A stretch of 59,932 nucleotides of DNA, from the NCBI GenBank assembly GCA_029259345.1, contig JAPDIX010000012.1, forward strand, positions 1 through 59,932, in the 5' to 3' direction. Numbering within the stretch: the first letter of the stretch is position 1; each line of letters begins with the position of its first letter. Origin of the DNA: Archaeoglobi archaeon (GTDB taxonomy: Archaea; Halobacteriota; Archaeoglobi; Archaeoglobales; Archaeoglobaceae). Below the pieces are notes generated by a model. That model was not told the DNA's origin and searched no databases. It saw nothing but the letters and a program-made list of their open reading frames with translations. Position numbers and translations under genes: made by a program. Below, in pieces: positions 15,593 through 24,738 of the stretch.

Positions 15593-17404
15593 TCACTCAA
15601 GAGTCATAATCTCTGCACCGCTTAGAATATCCTTTTCCACACCCTCAACAAGCGGTTTTCTGTTGAGTATTCTACCCCGGAGAGAGTATTTCAGCTCGAC
15701 CACCTCATCGGGCTTTAGCGATACAATCCACGAGACTGTTGTATATCCGGAGGACGTTATTTTCGCCCCATCGGCCTTTACCTCCCCAGAGCACATTTCA
15801 AAAACCTTTAACTCTTTCTTGGACTTTGTGAAGTTCGAGACTCTCAGAACGACCTCTTTGGCTCCGTTCTTCTCCACCACATCCCTCTCGATGTGCAGAT
15901 ACCCCATAATCCTCGCGACTATCTTATCCACCTCGATGGGATCTTTCTCCAGAACCTCGCAGACTTTACGTGCTATGAGTGGTAAAACCTTGCTTATCAT
16001 CTCCTCCTTCTTTTTCTTCTTCTGCTGTCTGCTCCTTCTATCTATATACTCTTTAAGCCTCCTCCCTGCTTCCTGCAGAGCTAAACGTGTTTCGTCAATT
16101 ATCTCCGGGATCGTCGCTACAGCCTCCTTCGACTCTGACGTGTACGGAATGTTCGTCGAGGCAACATGGACGAGGATGACAGCAGGGGCTGAAGGCAACT
16201 CTCCTTTATTCTGCATCAAACCATAAGTCTTCCAGTTCACATTCTCAACTGCTTTTGTCAAAGCGCATCCTCCCTGCTGGTATAGCAAAGGAATTTTGTT
16301 CGCATACCTCAGCAGCATCACTTTCTCTGTCTTTATCTCTCCCCCGTATGCAATTCCAACCTCCACGAGGAACGGATGGCCAGAGTAAACTCTCGGCTTC
16401 CTTGTCACGGCATAAACGAATTCCGGAGAATACTGCGCCATCAGGCTCTTTGAAATCATCTTCTCCCCAATTGGAGATAGACAATCAGTCGGAGGCGGCA
16501 AGAAATCCGTGCCGCGGAAGGCTTCGAGAAGCTTAGCAGCTTCATCTCTTCCCATTTCCTGTGGTTTCTCAGTTCCGCTAAAACCTGCCTTTCTAAGAAC
16601 ATCTTCCGCTATCTTGTCTCCAACCCTCACGAACTCCTCCTTAAGGAATTTTTTAAGTGTATTCGCCTTTGTTGCCTTGAGCATGTTCATAAGGGTTCCA
16701 AGCTCTATACCATGAGGGTGGGGCTTGATTGACTTTGGAGAGGGTGGAATTTCGTCGGTAACCCTGTCAAATTCGTGTATAGCTCCATCTGGCTCTACAA
16801 AAGTTATTTTTGCGTGTGGATTTATAACCGCAGTTTCTCTCAGGTATTCAAGAACGCTCTGCTTCCTTTCTCTTACATAATTTCCGGCAACTTCAAGCTC
16901 AATTTTCGTCCCGCTTGGAAGATACCAGTCCTCTTCACTCTCTTCAACAATTTCTGGCTCGTTTTTCTTCGTATTGATATATAGCACCATCCTAGTTGCT
17001 CTCTCATCATTGGCCGTTTTCGATATCACAACTGCTGGCTTTCCGGTTGTTAGTTGAGCATATAGTACCGCAGCGGATATTCCTATCCCCTGCTGACCTC
17101 TGCTCTGCCTTATTTCGTGAAATCTCGATCCGTATAATAACTTCCCGAAAACTTTGGGTATCTGTTTCTTCTCAATTCCCGGCCCATTATCCTCAACGAC
17201 TACTCTAAAGTGATCGTCAACCTTTGATATTCTGACAAAGATGTCAGGCAGTATTCCTGCCTCCTCACACGCATCGAGGGCGTTATCAACAGCCTCCTTG
17301 ACGACGGTGATGATAGCCTTAGCGGGATTGGAGTAGCCGAGTATGTGCTTGTTCTTCTCGAAGAACTCCGCAACGCTAATTTCCCTGTGCTTGCTCTCCG
17401 TCAT
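15593..17404 (-). CDS. top6B: DNA topoisomerase VI subunit B
   Basis: 603 aa ATPase subunit of the type IIB topoisomerase that relaxes and decatenates DNA with the Spo11-like subunit A. The GHKL ATP site is visible as [39 protein letters not shown] and [22 protein letters not shown]; the transducer domain includes the switch-lysine region around [20 protein letters not shown] basic stretch [14 protein letters not shown] lies near residue 450. Subunit A is not adjacent here, unlike in many euryarchaea. Its ATG overlaps the upstream Lrp-domain gene by 4 bp. Confidence 0.96.
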   Translation of the reverse strand: MTESKHREISVAEFFEKNKHILGYSNPAKAIITVVKEAVDNALDACEEAGILPDIFVRISKVDDHFRVVVEDNGPGIEKKQIPKVFGKLLYGSRFHEIRQSRGQQGIGISAAVLYAQLTTGKPAVVISKTANDERATRMVLYINTKKNEPEIVEESEEDWYLPSGTKIELEVAGNYVRERKQSVLEYLRETAVINPHAKITFVEPDGAIHEFDRVTDEIPPSPKSIKPHPHGIELGTLMNMLKATKANTLKKFLKEEFVRVGDKIAEDVLRKAGFSGTEKPQEMGRDEAAKLLEAFRGTDFLPPPTDCLSPIGEKMISKSLMAQYSPEFVYAVTRKPRVYSGHPFLVEVGIAYGGEIKTEKVMLLRYANKIPLLYQQGGCALTKAVENVNWKTYGLMQNKGELPSAPAVILVHVASTNIPYTSESKEAVATIPEIIDETRLALQEAGRRLKEYIDRRSRQQKKKKKEEMISKVLPLIARKVCEVLEKDPIEVDKIVARIMGYLHIERDVVEKNGAKEVVLRVSNFTKSKKELKVFEMCSGEVKADGAKITSSGYTTVSWIVSLKPDEVVELKYSLRGRILNRKPLVEGVEKDILSGAEIMTLE

Positions 17405-17631
17405 ATCTCCGCTCCAACAACGGTTTGGGTTTTTGTAACGCCCTCAATTCCCCGTATCTCATCAACAAGTCTGTTCAAGTCTGACAAACTTTGAGCGTCA
17501 ATGATCACAACAAAGTCAAATTCCCCAAAGACGTGGTAGACCTCCCTTACATCTTTCTTTTTTTTAATCTCAAGATAAACTTCTTTCTCCTTTCCAGGAG
17601 CCACATTTACCATTGTCACTCCAATTACCAT
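17401..17631 (-). CDS. Stand-alone Lrp/AsnC ligand-binding (RAM) domain protein
   Basis: 76 aa consisting only of the RAM/ACT-like effector domain ([52 protein letters not shown]) without a DNA-binding helix-turn-helix. Such single-domain proteins oligomerise and bind amino acids, and may modulate full-length Lrp regulators. It precedes top6B with an ATGA overlap, so the two are co-translated; a functional link is unproven. Confidence 0.85.
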   Translation of the reverse strand: MVIGVTMVNVAPGKEKEVYLEIKKKKDVREVYHVFGEFDFVVIIDAQSLSDLNRLVDEIRGIEGVTKTQTVVGAEI

Positions 17632-17697
17632 GATATCTGGTGGATTTTATGATTTAATACTTTTTCCCGCAACAACCAAAACAATCAAATAAACTAA

Positions 17698-19134
17698 ATG
17701 ACATTCTTTAACATGGAATATATATTTGAGGAAGTCAGGATTACGGAAATAAATTCCCCGAAATTCACACTGGAAGGAGAAGAAATTGATATCTGGAGCG
17801 AAGAATATGTAAACTACCACTCAAAGAGCGTATCGGAGTATATCCGGGACAAGCTAATTGAGTTCGAGAAAAAAGGTATAGACCCATTTGCAGAAATCGT
17901 TGGGAAAGAGATCGAAAAAGATATGGTCAAGACTGCTCTGATGAGCGGCTCAAATATACTGTTTAAGGGAAAGAAGGGATACGGAAAAACGACCTTTTCC
18001 AAGACCATCTCTAAACTTCTGCCGGAAAAAATACTGGCGATTAAAGGTTGCAGAATCCATGACGACCCCACACAGCCCACCTGTTTTTCATGCAAGAAAA
18101 AGCTGCTGGAGGAAGATGAGGTTGAGCTCACATTCATACCCAAAAAGTGGATAAGAGTGGCGGGAGACCCGATGATGACAACAAGGCAACTAATAGGTGG
18201 AATCAGTCTACAGAAGATAAAGGAAGGCTACGATTTGGATCATCCAGAAGTTTTCACTCCCGGTAGAGTGCTTAAGGCTCATCGAGGTATTGCCTACTTC
18301 GACGAACTTGGCTCCATTCCGTCGTCTCTGCAGACATTACTTCACGAGCTGCTGGAAGAGAAGCAGATTACAACGCCAGAGGGTGATATAATCCCGATGA
18401 AAATAGATACTCTCGTTATAGCCTCTACCAATCCAGCAAACTACAGGGGAGTGTCTGACATCAAGGAGCCGCTGCTCGACAGAATGGAGCAGATTGATAT
18501 AGGCCCACCAGAGACGCTTGAAGAAGAAATAAAGATTGGAATTAAGAACATGGCACTTAAGAAGGACATTATTCCGGAATGGCATCTCAAGATTCTTGCT
18601 GGCGCTGTAAGATGTATGAGGAGTAGAAATTGCAGATACTCGGCAAGGATAGAAGTTGAGCCGAGCTGCAGGGCTACAATCAAAGCCTTCGACCATGTAG
18701 CAGCATCAGCTCTGAGAAACGGAAGAGAAGCTGTAATGTTCGCAGATTACGGCAAAAATTACTCCAATGTAAGGCTGGCTTTAAAGAGCAGATTTGAAGT
18801 TGACTACGAGGATGAAGTTAGCAAGGATGACGTGATTGTCGGAGTTGTCAACGATTCGATTGACACAGTTTGCGGAGAAATTTACTCCGAAATTCCAAGA
18901 AACATCTTTGGCGGTTTGATGGAGGAGCTTTCCGAGATGGGAGAGATCGACGTCTATGCTGAGAATGGGATTAAAAGTTACAGAAACCTCTGGACTTTCC
19001 TGTCATCAATCTGCAGAAAAAGTAGCGAAGTAAATTCGGCATTCGAAATAACTCTCGAAGCTATTGCGAGATGCACGGGTTTGGTTGAGAGAGTGTCAGA
19101 TGGTGTTTATGTCTACACTGCCTACGACAGATAA
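17698..19134 (+). CDS. BchI/MoxR-like AAA+ ATPase
   Basis: 478 aa. After ~65 unrecognised residues an AAA+ module resembling the magnesium-chelatase I subunit is seen: 'PFAEIVGKEIEKDMVKTAL', Walker A FKGKKGYGKTTFSK, a Cys-bearing insert (KGCRIHDDPTQPTCFSCKKK) like that of BchI proteins, Walker B GIAYFDELGSIPSSLQTLL, and sensor/arginine-finger segment VIASTNPANYRGVSDIKEPLLDRME. BchI/MoxR ATPases work with vWA partners to remodel or metallate target proteins. The next gene, overlapping by 26 bp, encodes such a vWA protein, so they probably form one complex. The target is unknown; no cobaltochelatase CobN/BchH homologue is present in the window. Confidence 0.83.
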   Translation: MTFFNMEYIFEEVRITEINSPKFTLEGEEIDIWSEEYVNYHSKSVSEYIRDKLIEFEKKGIDPFAEIVGKEIEKDMVKTALMSGSNILFKGKKGYGKTTFSKTISKLLPEKILAIKGCRIHDDPTQPTCFSCKKKLLEEDEVELTFIPKKWIRVAGDPMMTTRQLIGGISLQKIKEGYDLDHPEVFTPGRVLKAHRGIAYFDELGSIPSSLQTLLHELLEEKQITTPEGDIIPMKIDTLVIASTNPANYRGVSDIKEPLLDRMEQIDIGPPETLEEEIKIGIKNMALKKDIIPEWHLKILAGAVRCMRSRNCRYSARIEVEPSCRATIKAFDHVAASALRNGREAVMFADYGKNYSNVRLALKSRFEVDYEDEVSKDDVIVGVVNDSIDTVCGEIYSEIPRNIFGGLMEELSEMGEIDVYAENGIKSYRNLWTFLSSICRKSSEVNSAFEITLEAIARCTGLVERVSDGVYVYTAYDR

Positions 19135-20344
19135 ACCCGAATGCGGACTCTGCGAGAGGGCTGAGAGTGGAATAGAGAAGATAGCTGACGACTTACTCTA
19201 CTCCCTTTTCAACCCGTACAACAGAGATCAGGGCGATTTTGATGTTACCGAGTTGATAAAAAAGCACATAAGCGAAGAGATGGTTAAAGACTTCGAGATG
19301 TTCTCATCAACCTTCAAAGAGTTTACAAAGACTTTTGGATACATAAGCAACTACTGGATGGACAAAATTGCCGATCTCAAGGAGGCAAAGCAGAGGGCTT
19401 GGGAGGAACTTAAAGAAATGCTCAGACAGGAAATGCTAAGCAGAGAGCAGTTGAGCATGAGTCAACTCGTTGATAACTTCTTCGACGAAGTCATCGAGGA
19501 GTTACAAGACCTCGGATACATCGAGAAAGTTGAGACCAGATTTCACAGGAAGATAGTAAGTTACACCGCAAAGGCGGAGAAGGTGCTTGGAGAGAAAGTA
19601 TTATCTCTAAGTCTTCAGAATCTTGAAAAGAAGCATTATGGTGAACACGAGACTGAAAAAATTGGTGTTTCAATTTTCTCAAGTGAGAAACTTGTGGAGT
19701 TCGACCCTTACATGCACAGTTTTGACAACCTCGACATTCCTGAGAGCTTGCTTAAGTCAGCAATAAGGGGCGAGATTGAATTTGAGGAGAAAGAAATGGT
19801 TGTAAGACAGCCAAAGCATTCTGAAAAGTGTGTTTACGTCATGCTGATTGACGTTAGTGACTCCATGAGGGGCAGGAAGATAGTCGGGGCGATAGAGGCC
19901 GCAATGTGTCTGAAGAGTGCGGTTAAGAAAGAGGGAAACAATGACGAGTTGAGGGTCGTTGCCTTCAACCACAGAGTCAGAGAAATAAAGGAAGGTGACA
20001 TCCTTAACTTAGAACCGAGGGGCAGGACAGATATTGGCTTGGCTTTGAAAAAGGCAAGGAATATCCTGAAAGAGGGTTCAGGAACAGGAATTGTTTTTCT
20101 CATTTCCGACGGTGAACCTACTTCGAGTTTTAACCCCTATTTAACCCCTTGGAGGTGTGCCCTCAAGGAGGCTGAAAAACTCAGAAATGTGGATGCAAGG
20201 CTGCAGGTAATCATGTTCGGAAAGGAAGGAAGATTCCTTGAGCTTTGCAAGAACATAGCTAAGCTCAGTGGAAAGGCTAATCTATTTCACTTTTCCGACC
20301 CGTTAAACCTCAAGAAATTTGTTGTCAAGAAATTCGTGCGTTAA
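19109..20344 (+). CDS. vWA-domain protein, partner of the BchI-like ATPase
   Basis: 411 aa from the preferred ATG 19109; the ORF track start 19064 lies deeper inside the upstream gene. The first ~240 residues are helical and charged with a short Cys motif near the start (PECGLCERAE). Residues ~245-410 form a von Willebrand A domain with a complete MIDAS: IDVSDSMRG (DxSxS), a later 'GRTDIGLAL' (Thr) and 'ISDGEPT' (Asp). This is the architecture of BchD/CobT/CoxE-like partners of MoxR-type ATPases. It overlaps the ATPase gene and converges on the KaiC-like gene with a 4-bp overlap. Confidence 0.82.
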   Translation: MSTLPTTDKPECGLCERAESGIEKIADDLLYSLFNPYNRDQGDFDVTELIKKHISEEMVKDFEMFSSTFKEFTKTFGYISNYWMDKIADLKEAKQRAWEELKEMLRQEMLSREQLSMSQLVDNFFDEVIEELQDLGYIEKVETRFHRKIVSYTAKAEKVLGEKVLSLSLQNLEKKHYGEHETEKIGVSIFSSEKLVEFDPYMHSFDNLDIPESLLKSAIRGEIEFEEKEMVVRQPKHSEKCVYVMLIDVSDSMRGRKIVGAIEAAMCLKSAVKKEGNNDELRVVAFNHRVREIKEGDILNLEPRGRTDIGLALKKARNILKEGSGTGIVFLISDGEPTSSFNPYLTPWRCALKEAEKLRNVDARLQVIMFGKEGRFLELCKNIAKLSGKANLFHFSDPLNLKKFVVKKFVR

Positions 20345-21087
20345 GCAAACACTTCTTCCTTCGAATAGACGACTATCCCCTTGTCGGTAATTTCGAAGGG
20401 GTGAATCTTGCTGCTGTGATTCGTTCCCCTCATCTTGAAAATCTCGATGCTTCTCACTCTCGTGTTCTCAATTCTCGTGTAATAAAGCACTACCGTGCCT
20501 TCCACAACGAAATTTTCAACACCAAAACGACTAATCCTATCTCCTCCTCCCTCGACAACCTCGCAGGTAAGGATAGACGTCAATCCAAGAATTTCCATGG
20601 TTGTTGCGACTTTAAGGAGCTCTACCCTGAACTTTGCTGGATCACCAATAGTGAAGCCAATTGAGGTCGTCGAGTCAACAACAGCCCTCCTAGCACCGAT
20701 TTCATCCTGAATTGTTATAATCTGATCAAGCAGTGATCTTGTGTCAAAAGGTCTAACATCAATATACCTCTCATCTGACGGCAATCCAATTTTTGTTGAA
20801 GTTGCATCCACTATTGCAAGCATGTTTTCATCTTCATACTTTTCTAAATCCCAGCCAAATGTGAGGAAATGTTCCCTGAGATGCTGGGGTCTCTCTTCAG
20901 TAGCAACAAATACGCCTGGTTCGTTAAAATTCTCTATCCCGTTAACGAGGAACTGCATGGCGAAAATAGTTTTACCAGAACCAGATGGGCCGGATACGAG
21001 ATAACTTCTATCTCTAAGAAGACCACCCTCACACAATTCATCAAAACCCGGTATCCCAGTAGGTGCACGCTCCAGCATGGTTATCAC
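20341..21087 (-). CDS. KaiC-like RecA-superfamily ATPase (single domain)
   Basis: 248 aa with N-terminal RAPTGIPGFDELCEGGLLRD, Walker A VSGPSGSGKTIFAMQFL, GVFVATEERPQHLREH containing the catalytic glutamates, and Walker B-like ARRAVVDSTTSIGF. Archaeal single-KaiC-domain proteins are ATPases often tied to signalling and motility; the role here is unknown. Start GTG 21087 or ATG 21078 (V/M-I-T-M-L-E-R); both are possible. It is divergent from fbp, the two starts about 55 bp apart. Confidence 0.85.
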   Translation of the reverse strand: MITMLERAPTGIPGFDELCEGGLLRDRSYLVSGPSGSGKTIFAMQFLVNGIENFNEPGVFVATEERPQHLREHFLTFGWDLEKYEDENMLAIVDATSTKIGLPSDERYIDVRPFDTRSLLDQIITIQDEIGARRAVVDSTTSIGFTIGDPAKFRVELLKVATTMEILGLTSILTCEVVEGGGDRISRFGVENFVVEGTVVLYYTRIENTRVRSIEIFKMRGTNHSSKIHPFEITDKGIVVYSKEEVFA

Positions 21088-21103
21088 GTCTTTCTTTGAT
21101 AAA

Positions 21104-21118
21104 CCTTAAAGTTTAAAT
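21104..21118 (+). promoter_or_regulatory. TATA-box promoter of the fbp gene
   Basis: 'cttaaagtttaaatt' fits a BRE/TATA element. Its centre lies about 28-30 bp before the ATG at 21142, the spacing of a leaderless archaeal transcript, which supports 21142 and not the track start at TTG 21118. Confidence 0.55.
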
Positions 21119-21141
21119 TGTTTACGCATCATCATTACCTC

Positions 21142-22254
21142 ATGAGAAAAACAACAGTTTCTCTGATAAAGGCTGACGTTGGCAGTGTTGTTGGACACAC
21201 AACTGTGCCAGATGAGCTGAAGAAGGTTGCAGAGATGAGTCTTCAGGATGCCGTTGATAGCGGATTAATTGTTGATTTTAGGATTTTTAATGCGGGAGAT
21301 GACCTTGAGCTGCTTATGACGCACACAAAAGGTGTTGATAATGAAGAAATCCACAGAGTTGCATGGGAAACTTTCGAAAAAGCTGCTGAAGTTGCGAAGG
21401 GGATGAAACTGTATGGTGCCGGGCAAGATTTGCTAAAGGATGCCTTCTCCGGGAACGTTAGAGGATTGGGGCCAGGTGTGGCAGAGATGGAATTCACGGA
21501 AAGGGGGGCTGAGCCGTTGATAGCATTCATGATGGACAAAACCGAGCCCGGAGCCTTTAACATGCCTATATTCAGAATCTTTGCTGACCCCTTCAACACA
21601 GCAGGACTTGTTATTGATCCTTCGATGCATTCTGGATTTGTATTCGAAATCTGGGACGTAAAGGAGAGCAAGAGAGTGTTTATGAGAGCTCCAGAAGAAA
21701 TGTATGACATCCTCGCGCTGATTGGAGGAAAGAGCAGGTTCGTTATAAAGAGAGTATATCCAAAGGAAGGTGGAAAATTACCTGCCGATGAGCCTGTAGC
21801 AGTCGTGAGCACCGAAAAGCTTTATGAGGTTGCTGGTGAGTACGTCGGAAAAGATGACCCGGTAGCGCTTGTAAGGGCTCAAAGCGGTCTGCCAGCAGTT
21901 GGAGAGATTCTTGAAGCCTTTGCATTCCCGCATCTCGTGAGCGGGTGGATGAGGGGAAGCCACAACGGGCCGATAATGCCAGTTCCCTTCAAGTATTCAA
22001 AGTGCACGAGGTTTGATGGTCCTCCAAGGTGCATTGCTGCGGGATTCCAGATTGCCAACGGAAAGCTCGTGGGGCCGGTGGACATGTTCGACGACCCAGC
22101 CTTTGATTACACAAGAAACAAGGCTCTTGAGATTGCCGAATACATGCGCCGTCATGGGCCATTTGAACCGCACAGATTGCCGAGTGAAGATATGGAATAC
22201 ACAACTCTGCCCAAAGTGCTTGAAAAACTCAAGGGTAGATTCGAAGAGGTCTGA
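21142..22254 (+). CDS. fbp: Fructose-1,6-bisphosphate aldolase/phosphatase (class V FBPase)
   Basis: 370 aa bifunctional gluconeogenic enzyme that condenses dihydroxyacetone phosphate with glyceraldehyde 3-phosphate and dephosphorylates the product to fructose 6-phosphate, Mg-dependent. The N-terminus MRKTTVSLIKADVGSVVGH and internal stretches GAGQDLLKDAFSGNVRGLGP, PVPFKYSKCTRFDGPPR and ARMDDP-like 'VDMFDDPAFDYTR' are family signatures. The track start (TTG 21118) adds eight non-conserved residues; ATG 21142 matches the family start and the TATA spacing. The stop overlaps the next ATG by 1 bp (TGATG). Confidence 0.95.
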   Translation: MRKTTVSLIKADVGSVVGHTTVPDELKKVAEMSLQDAVDSGLIVDFRIFNAGDDLELLMTHTKGVDNEEIHRVAWETFEKAAEVAKGMKLYGAGQDLLKDAFSGNVRGLGPGVAEMEFTERGAEPLIAFMMDKTEPGAFNMPIFRIFADPFNTAGLVIDPSMHSGFVFEIWDVKESKRVFMRAPEEMYDILALIGGKSRFVIKRVYPKEGGKLPADEPVAVVSTEKLYEVAGEYVGKDDPVALVRAQSGLPAVGEILEAFAFPHLVSGWMRGSHNGPIMPVPFKYSKCTRFDGPPRCIAAGFQIANGKLVGPVDMFDDPAFDYTRNKALEIAEYMRRHGPFEPHRLPSEDMEYTTLPKVLEKLKGRFEEV

Positions 22255-22856
22255 TGAAACACATATTCTGGCACGGAATGGCTGAGGAGGAGAAAATAGA
22301 GTATCTCAGGAAGTTCAGCGTAGCCGTTGTTGGAAGCAGAATGCTGATGGAGATTCTCTGGAGAAGTGGAGTTGGCTGTATCAGATACATATCCGATTAC
22401 GTTTCTCCAGTTGATTCAAGGCTGGACTGCACAATAGACCCGCTTGAGGCGAACAACTATGACATCATTCACCCCATGTCCAGCGATTCGTGTGTGATTT
22501 CCTACTTGTACCCTGAGAGTGAGGCTGAGTTGAAAAAACTGCTGAGAGGAATAGATGTCGTTGTTGCACACAAAAACATCGAATTCATGGCAGAGATAGC
22601 TGAAAAAATCGGTGCCCCCTTTATTCCCGATATAATCACCACTTTTTTACCCGACGGTATCAAATTTTGCGAGGTGGAGTATCCACACGTTAAAAGAGAC
22701 CCGATCGCCTACGCGTTGACTTGCAGCATTCAGGCAGGAGAGGTTATGAGAATATTCACCGGTTATCACCTGCCGACAATTGCCCCCGAAGCCTATATTA
22801 TGGATGTAAGGAGCGAGAATTACCTGAGGAAAATAACTCTGAAGGTGAGACGATAA
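22254..22856 (+). CDS. Degenerate E1/ThiF-like Rossmann-fold protein
   Basis: 200 aa. FSVAVVGSRMLMEILWRSGV resembles the nucleotide-binding strand-loop-helix of ThiF/MoeB/E1 proteins, but the glycine-rich loop is reduced (GSRMLME in place of GxGGLG) and the usual acidic and Arg adenylation residues downstream are not apparent. The C-terminal helix and strand (CSIQAGEVMRIFTGYHLP, IMDVRSENYLRKITLKV) have the order seen at the end of ThiF-like proteins. I infer a non-catalytic or altered E1-like protein. It sits between fbp (1-bp overlap) and gatE (start directly after its stop). An NAD-binding TrkA-like domain is an alternative reading. Confidence 0.5.
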   Translation: MKHIFWHGMAEEEKIEYLRKFSVAVVGSRMLMEILWRSGVGCIRYISDYVSPVDSRLDCTIDPLEANNYDIIHPMSSDSCVISYLYPESEAELKKLLRGIDVVVAHKNIEFMAEIAEKIGAPFIPDIITTFLPDGIKFCEVEYPHVKRDPIAYALTCSIQAGEVMRIFTGYHLPTIAPEAYIMDVRSENYLRKITLKVRR

Positions 22857-24701
22857 ATGGTGGATTACAAAGCAGTTGGACTGAAAGTTGGAATTGAAAT
22901 CCACCAGCAGCTTGATTCCAAACACAAGCTTTTCTGCTACTGCCCCACAACTCACAGAGAGATTGAGGAGTCAAACTTCGAGTTCTTCAGATATCTGAGA
23001 CTCAAGAAGAGCGAGATTGGTGAGGAGGACAGAGCGGCAAAAGAGGAGGTTGAAAGGAGCAGGAGGTTTATTTACAAGTATTACGATACAACCTGTCTCG
23101 TTGAGGCTGACGAAGAACCGCCAAGAGAGCTTAATAGAGAGGCTTTGCAGATCGCCATTCAAGTCGCGAAAATGCTGAACATGGAGGTCGTGGATGAAGT
23201 TCATGTAATGAGGAAGATTGTCATTGACGGAAGCAACACTACTGGATTTCAGAGGACGGCTCTGGTAGCTTTAGACGGATTTTTGGAGGTTGAAGGTAAA
23301 AGAGTCGGAGTTGCTACCCTCTGTCTTGAGGAGGAGGCATGCAGAAAAGTGAACGAGGGAGAGGGTTTTGCCGTTTACTCCCTTGACAGGCTCGGCATTC
23401 CGCTTGTGGAGATAGGTACCGAGCCAGATATAGATTCACCAGAGATGGCGAAGAAAGTTGCAGCAAAGCTCGGCATGATTCTGAGATCAACTGGAAAAGT
23501 GAAAAGGGGACTGGGGACGATAAGGCAGGACGTGAACATCAGCATAAGGGATGGAGCGAGAGTCGAAATAAAAGGTGTGCAAGAACTGGACATTCTGGAC
23601 AAGATTGTGGAATATGAGGTAATCAGGCAGCTTAGACTTCTGGAAATCAGAGAAGAGCTTAAAAAGAGGGGAGCGGAGGTTAATGATGAACTATTCGATG
23701 TTACAGAGGTATTCAGAAACACGAAGTCGAAGATAATCAGGAACAAGACTGTTAATGCCATTCTGCTGAAGGGTTTTGCAGGACTTGTTGGAAAAGAAAT
23801 TCAGCCGGGAAGGAGACTTGGAACTGAGTTTGCAGATATAGCCAAGACTTTTGGTCTGGGTGGAATATTTCACACCGACGAACTCCCAGCTTATGGCATA
23901 ACTGAGGAAGAGGTTGAGATGTTGAGGGAGTTTGTCGGAGCTGGTAAAGAAGATGCTGTTGTGATGGCTGCTGGAGATGCCGTTAGGGTTGAAAGAGCGT
24001 TGAGGAGGATAGCTGAGAGGGCAAAATTCTGTCTTGTTGGGGTTCCGGAGGAAACTAGGAAGGCTAATGAGGATGGGACCACTTCATACCTCCGTCCATT
24101 GCCCGGAGCTGCGAGAATGTATCCCGAAACTGACGTTCCTCCGGTTGTTATAACAGAAGAAATGCTGAAAGTGGAGATTCCAGAACTCATCGAAGAAAGG
24201 GCCAAGAGGTACGAGAAGCTGTTACCTCGCGATCTGGCATGGGAGATTGCAAACTCACCCTACTTCAGGCTTTTTGAAGAGTATGTGGAGAAACTGCAGC
24301 CAACTGTTGTGGCAAGGGTTCTTCACACAGCCCCAGCATATCTGAGAAAGGAAGGTATTGATGTTGGAGTGCTGGAAGAGAAACATTTCAGGATGGTTCT
24401 CAGCCTAATCGCTGACGGGAAGATGGCTAAGGAGGGGGCTGAGGAGGCTTTGAAGATGTTGGCTCAGAATCCGGACATGAGTGGGGAGGAAATCATTGAG
24501 AAGCTTGGTAGCAGCAGGGATGTTGACGAATTTATAAAGAAACTCGTGGAGGATAAAGCTGAGCTAATAGCGGAGAGGGGAGATGGAGCGTTCAAGCCTC
24601 TGATGGGTCTCGTGATGAAGGAGTTCAGGGGGAAAATTGATGGGAAGGTTGTTGCGGAGAAGCTGAGAAAGGCGATTGAGGAGAAAATCTCAGATATGTG
24701 A
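22857..24701 (+). CDS. gatE: Glutamyl-tRNA(Gln) amidotransferase subunit E
   Basis: 614 aa. With GatD (not in this window) it converts Glu-tRNA(Gln) to Gln-tRNA(Gln) in archaea lacking GlnRS. Seen: GLKVGIEIHQQLDSKHKLFC near the start, the GatB/E kinase-like core (VHVMRKIVIDGSNTTGFQRT, LEEEACR, SLDRLGIPLVEIGTEPDIDS, LGTIRQDVNISI), the AspRS-like GAD insertion around residues 290-420 and a helical YqeY-like tail. The length is typical of GatE; the insert separates it from GatB at 33676-35091. It begins immediately after the preceding TAA. Confidence 0.95.
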   Translation: MVDYKAVGLKVGIEIHQQLDSKHKLFCYCPTTHREIEESNFEFFRYLRLKKSEIGEEDRAAKEEVERSRRFIYKYYDTTCLVEADEEPPRELNREALQIAIQVAKMLNMEVVDEVHVMRKIVIDGSNTTGFQRTALVALDGFLEVEGKRVGVATLCLEEEACRKVNEGEGFAVYSLDRLGIPLVEIGTEPDIDSPEMAKKVAAKLGMILRSTGKVKRGLGTIRQDVNISIRDGARVEIKGVQELDILDKIVEYEVIRQLRLLEIREELKKRGAEVNDELFDVTEVFRNTKSKIIRNKTVNAILLKGFAGLVGKEIQPGRRLGTEFADIAKTFGLGGIFHTDELPAYGITEEEVEMLREFVGAGKEDAVVMAAGDAVRVERALRRIAERAKFCLVGVPEETRKANEDGTTSYLRPLPGAARMYPETDVPPVVITEEMLKVEIPELIEERAKRYEKLLPRDLAWEIANSPYFRLFEEYVEKLQPTVVARVLHTAPAYLRKEGIDVGVLEEKHFRMVLSLIADGKMAKEGAEEALKMLAQNPDMSGEEIIEKLGSSRDVDEFIKKLVEDKAELIAERGDGAFKPLMGLVMKEFRGKIDGKVVAEKLRKAIEEKISDM

Positions 24702-24738
24702 ACCCAAAATTTAATAGAGACGAAACAGAATCATATTT

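Noticed and set aside
15663-16226. 187-aa plus-strand ORF opposite top6B
   Set aside because: Ser/Phe-rich antisense reading of a conserved gene; no start signals or motifs.
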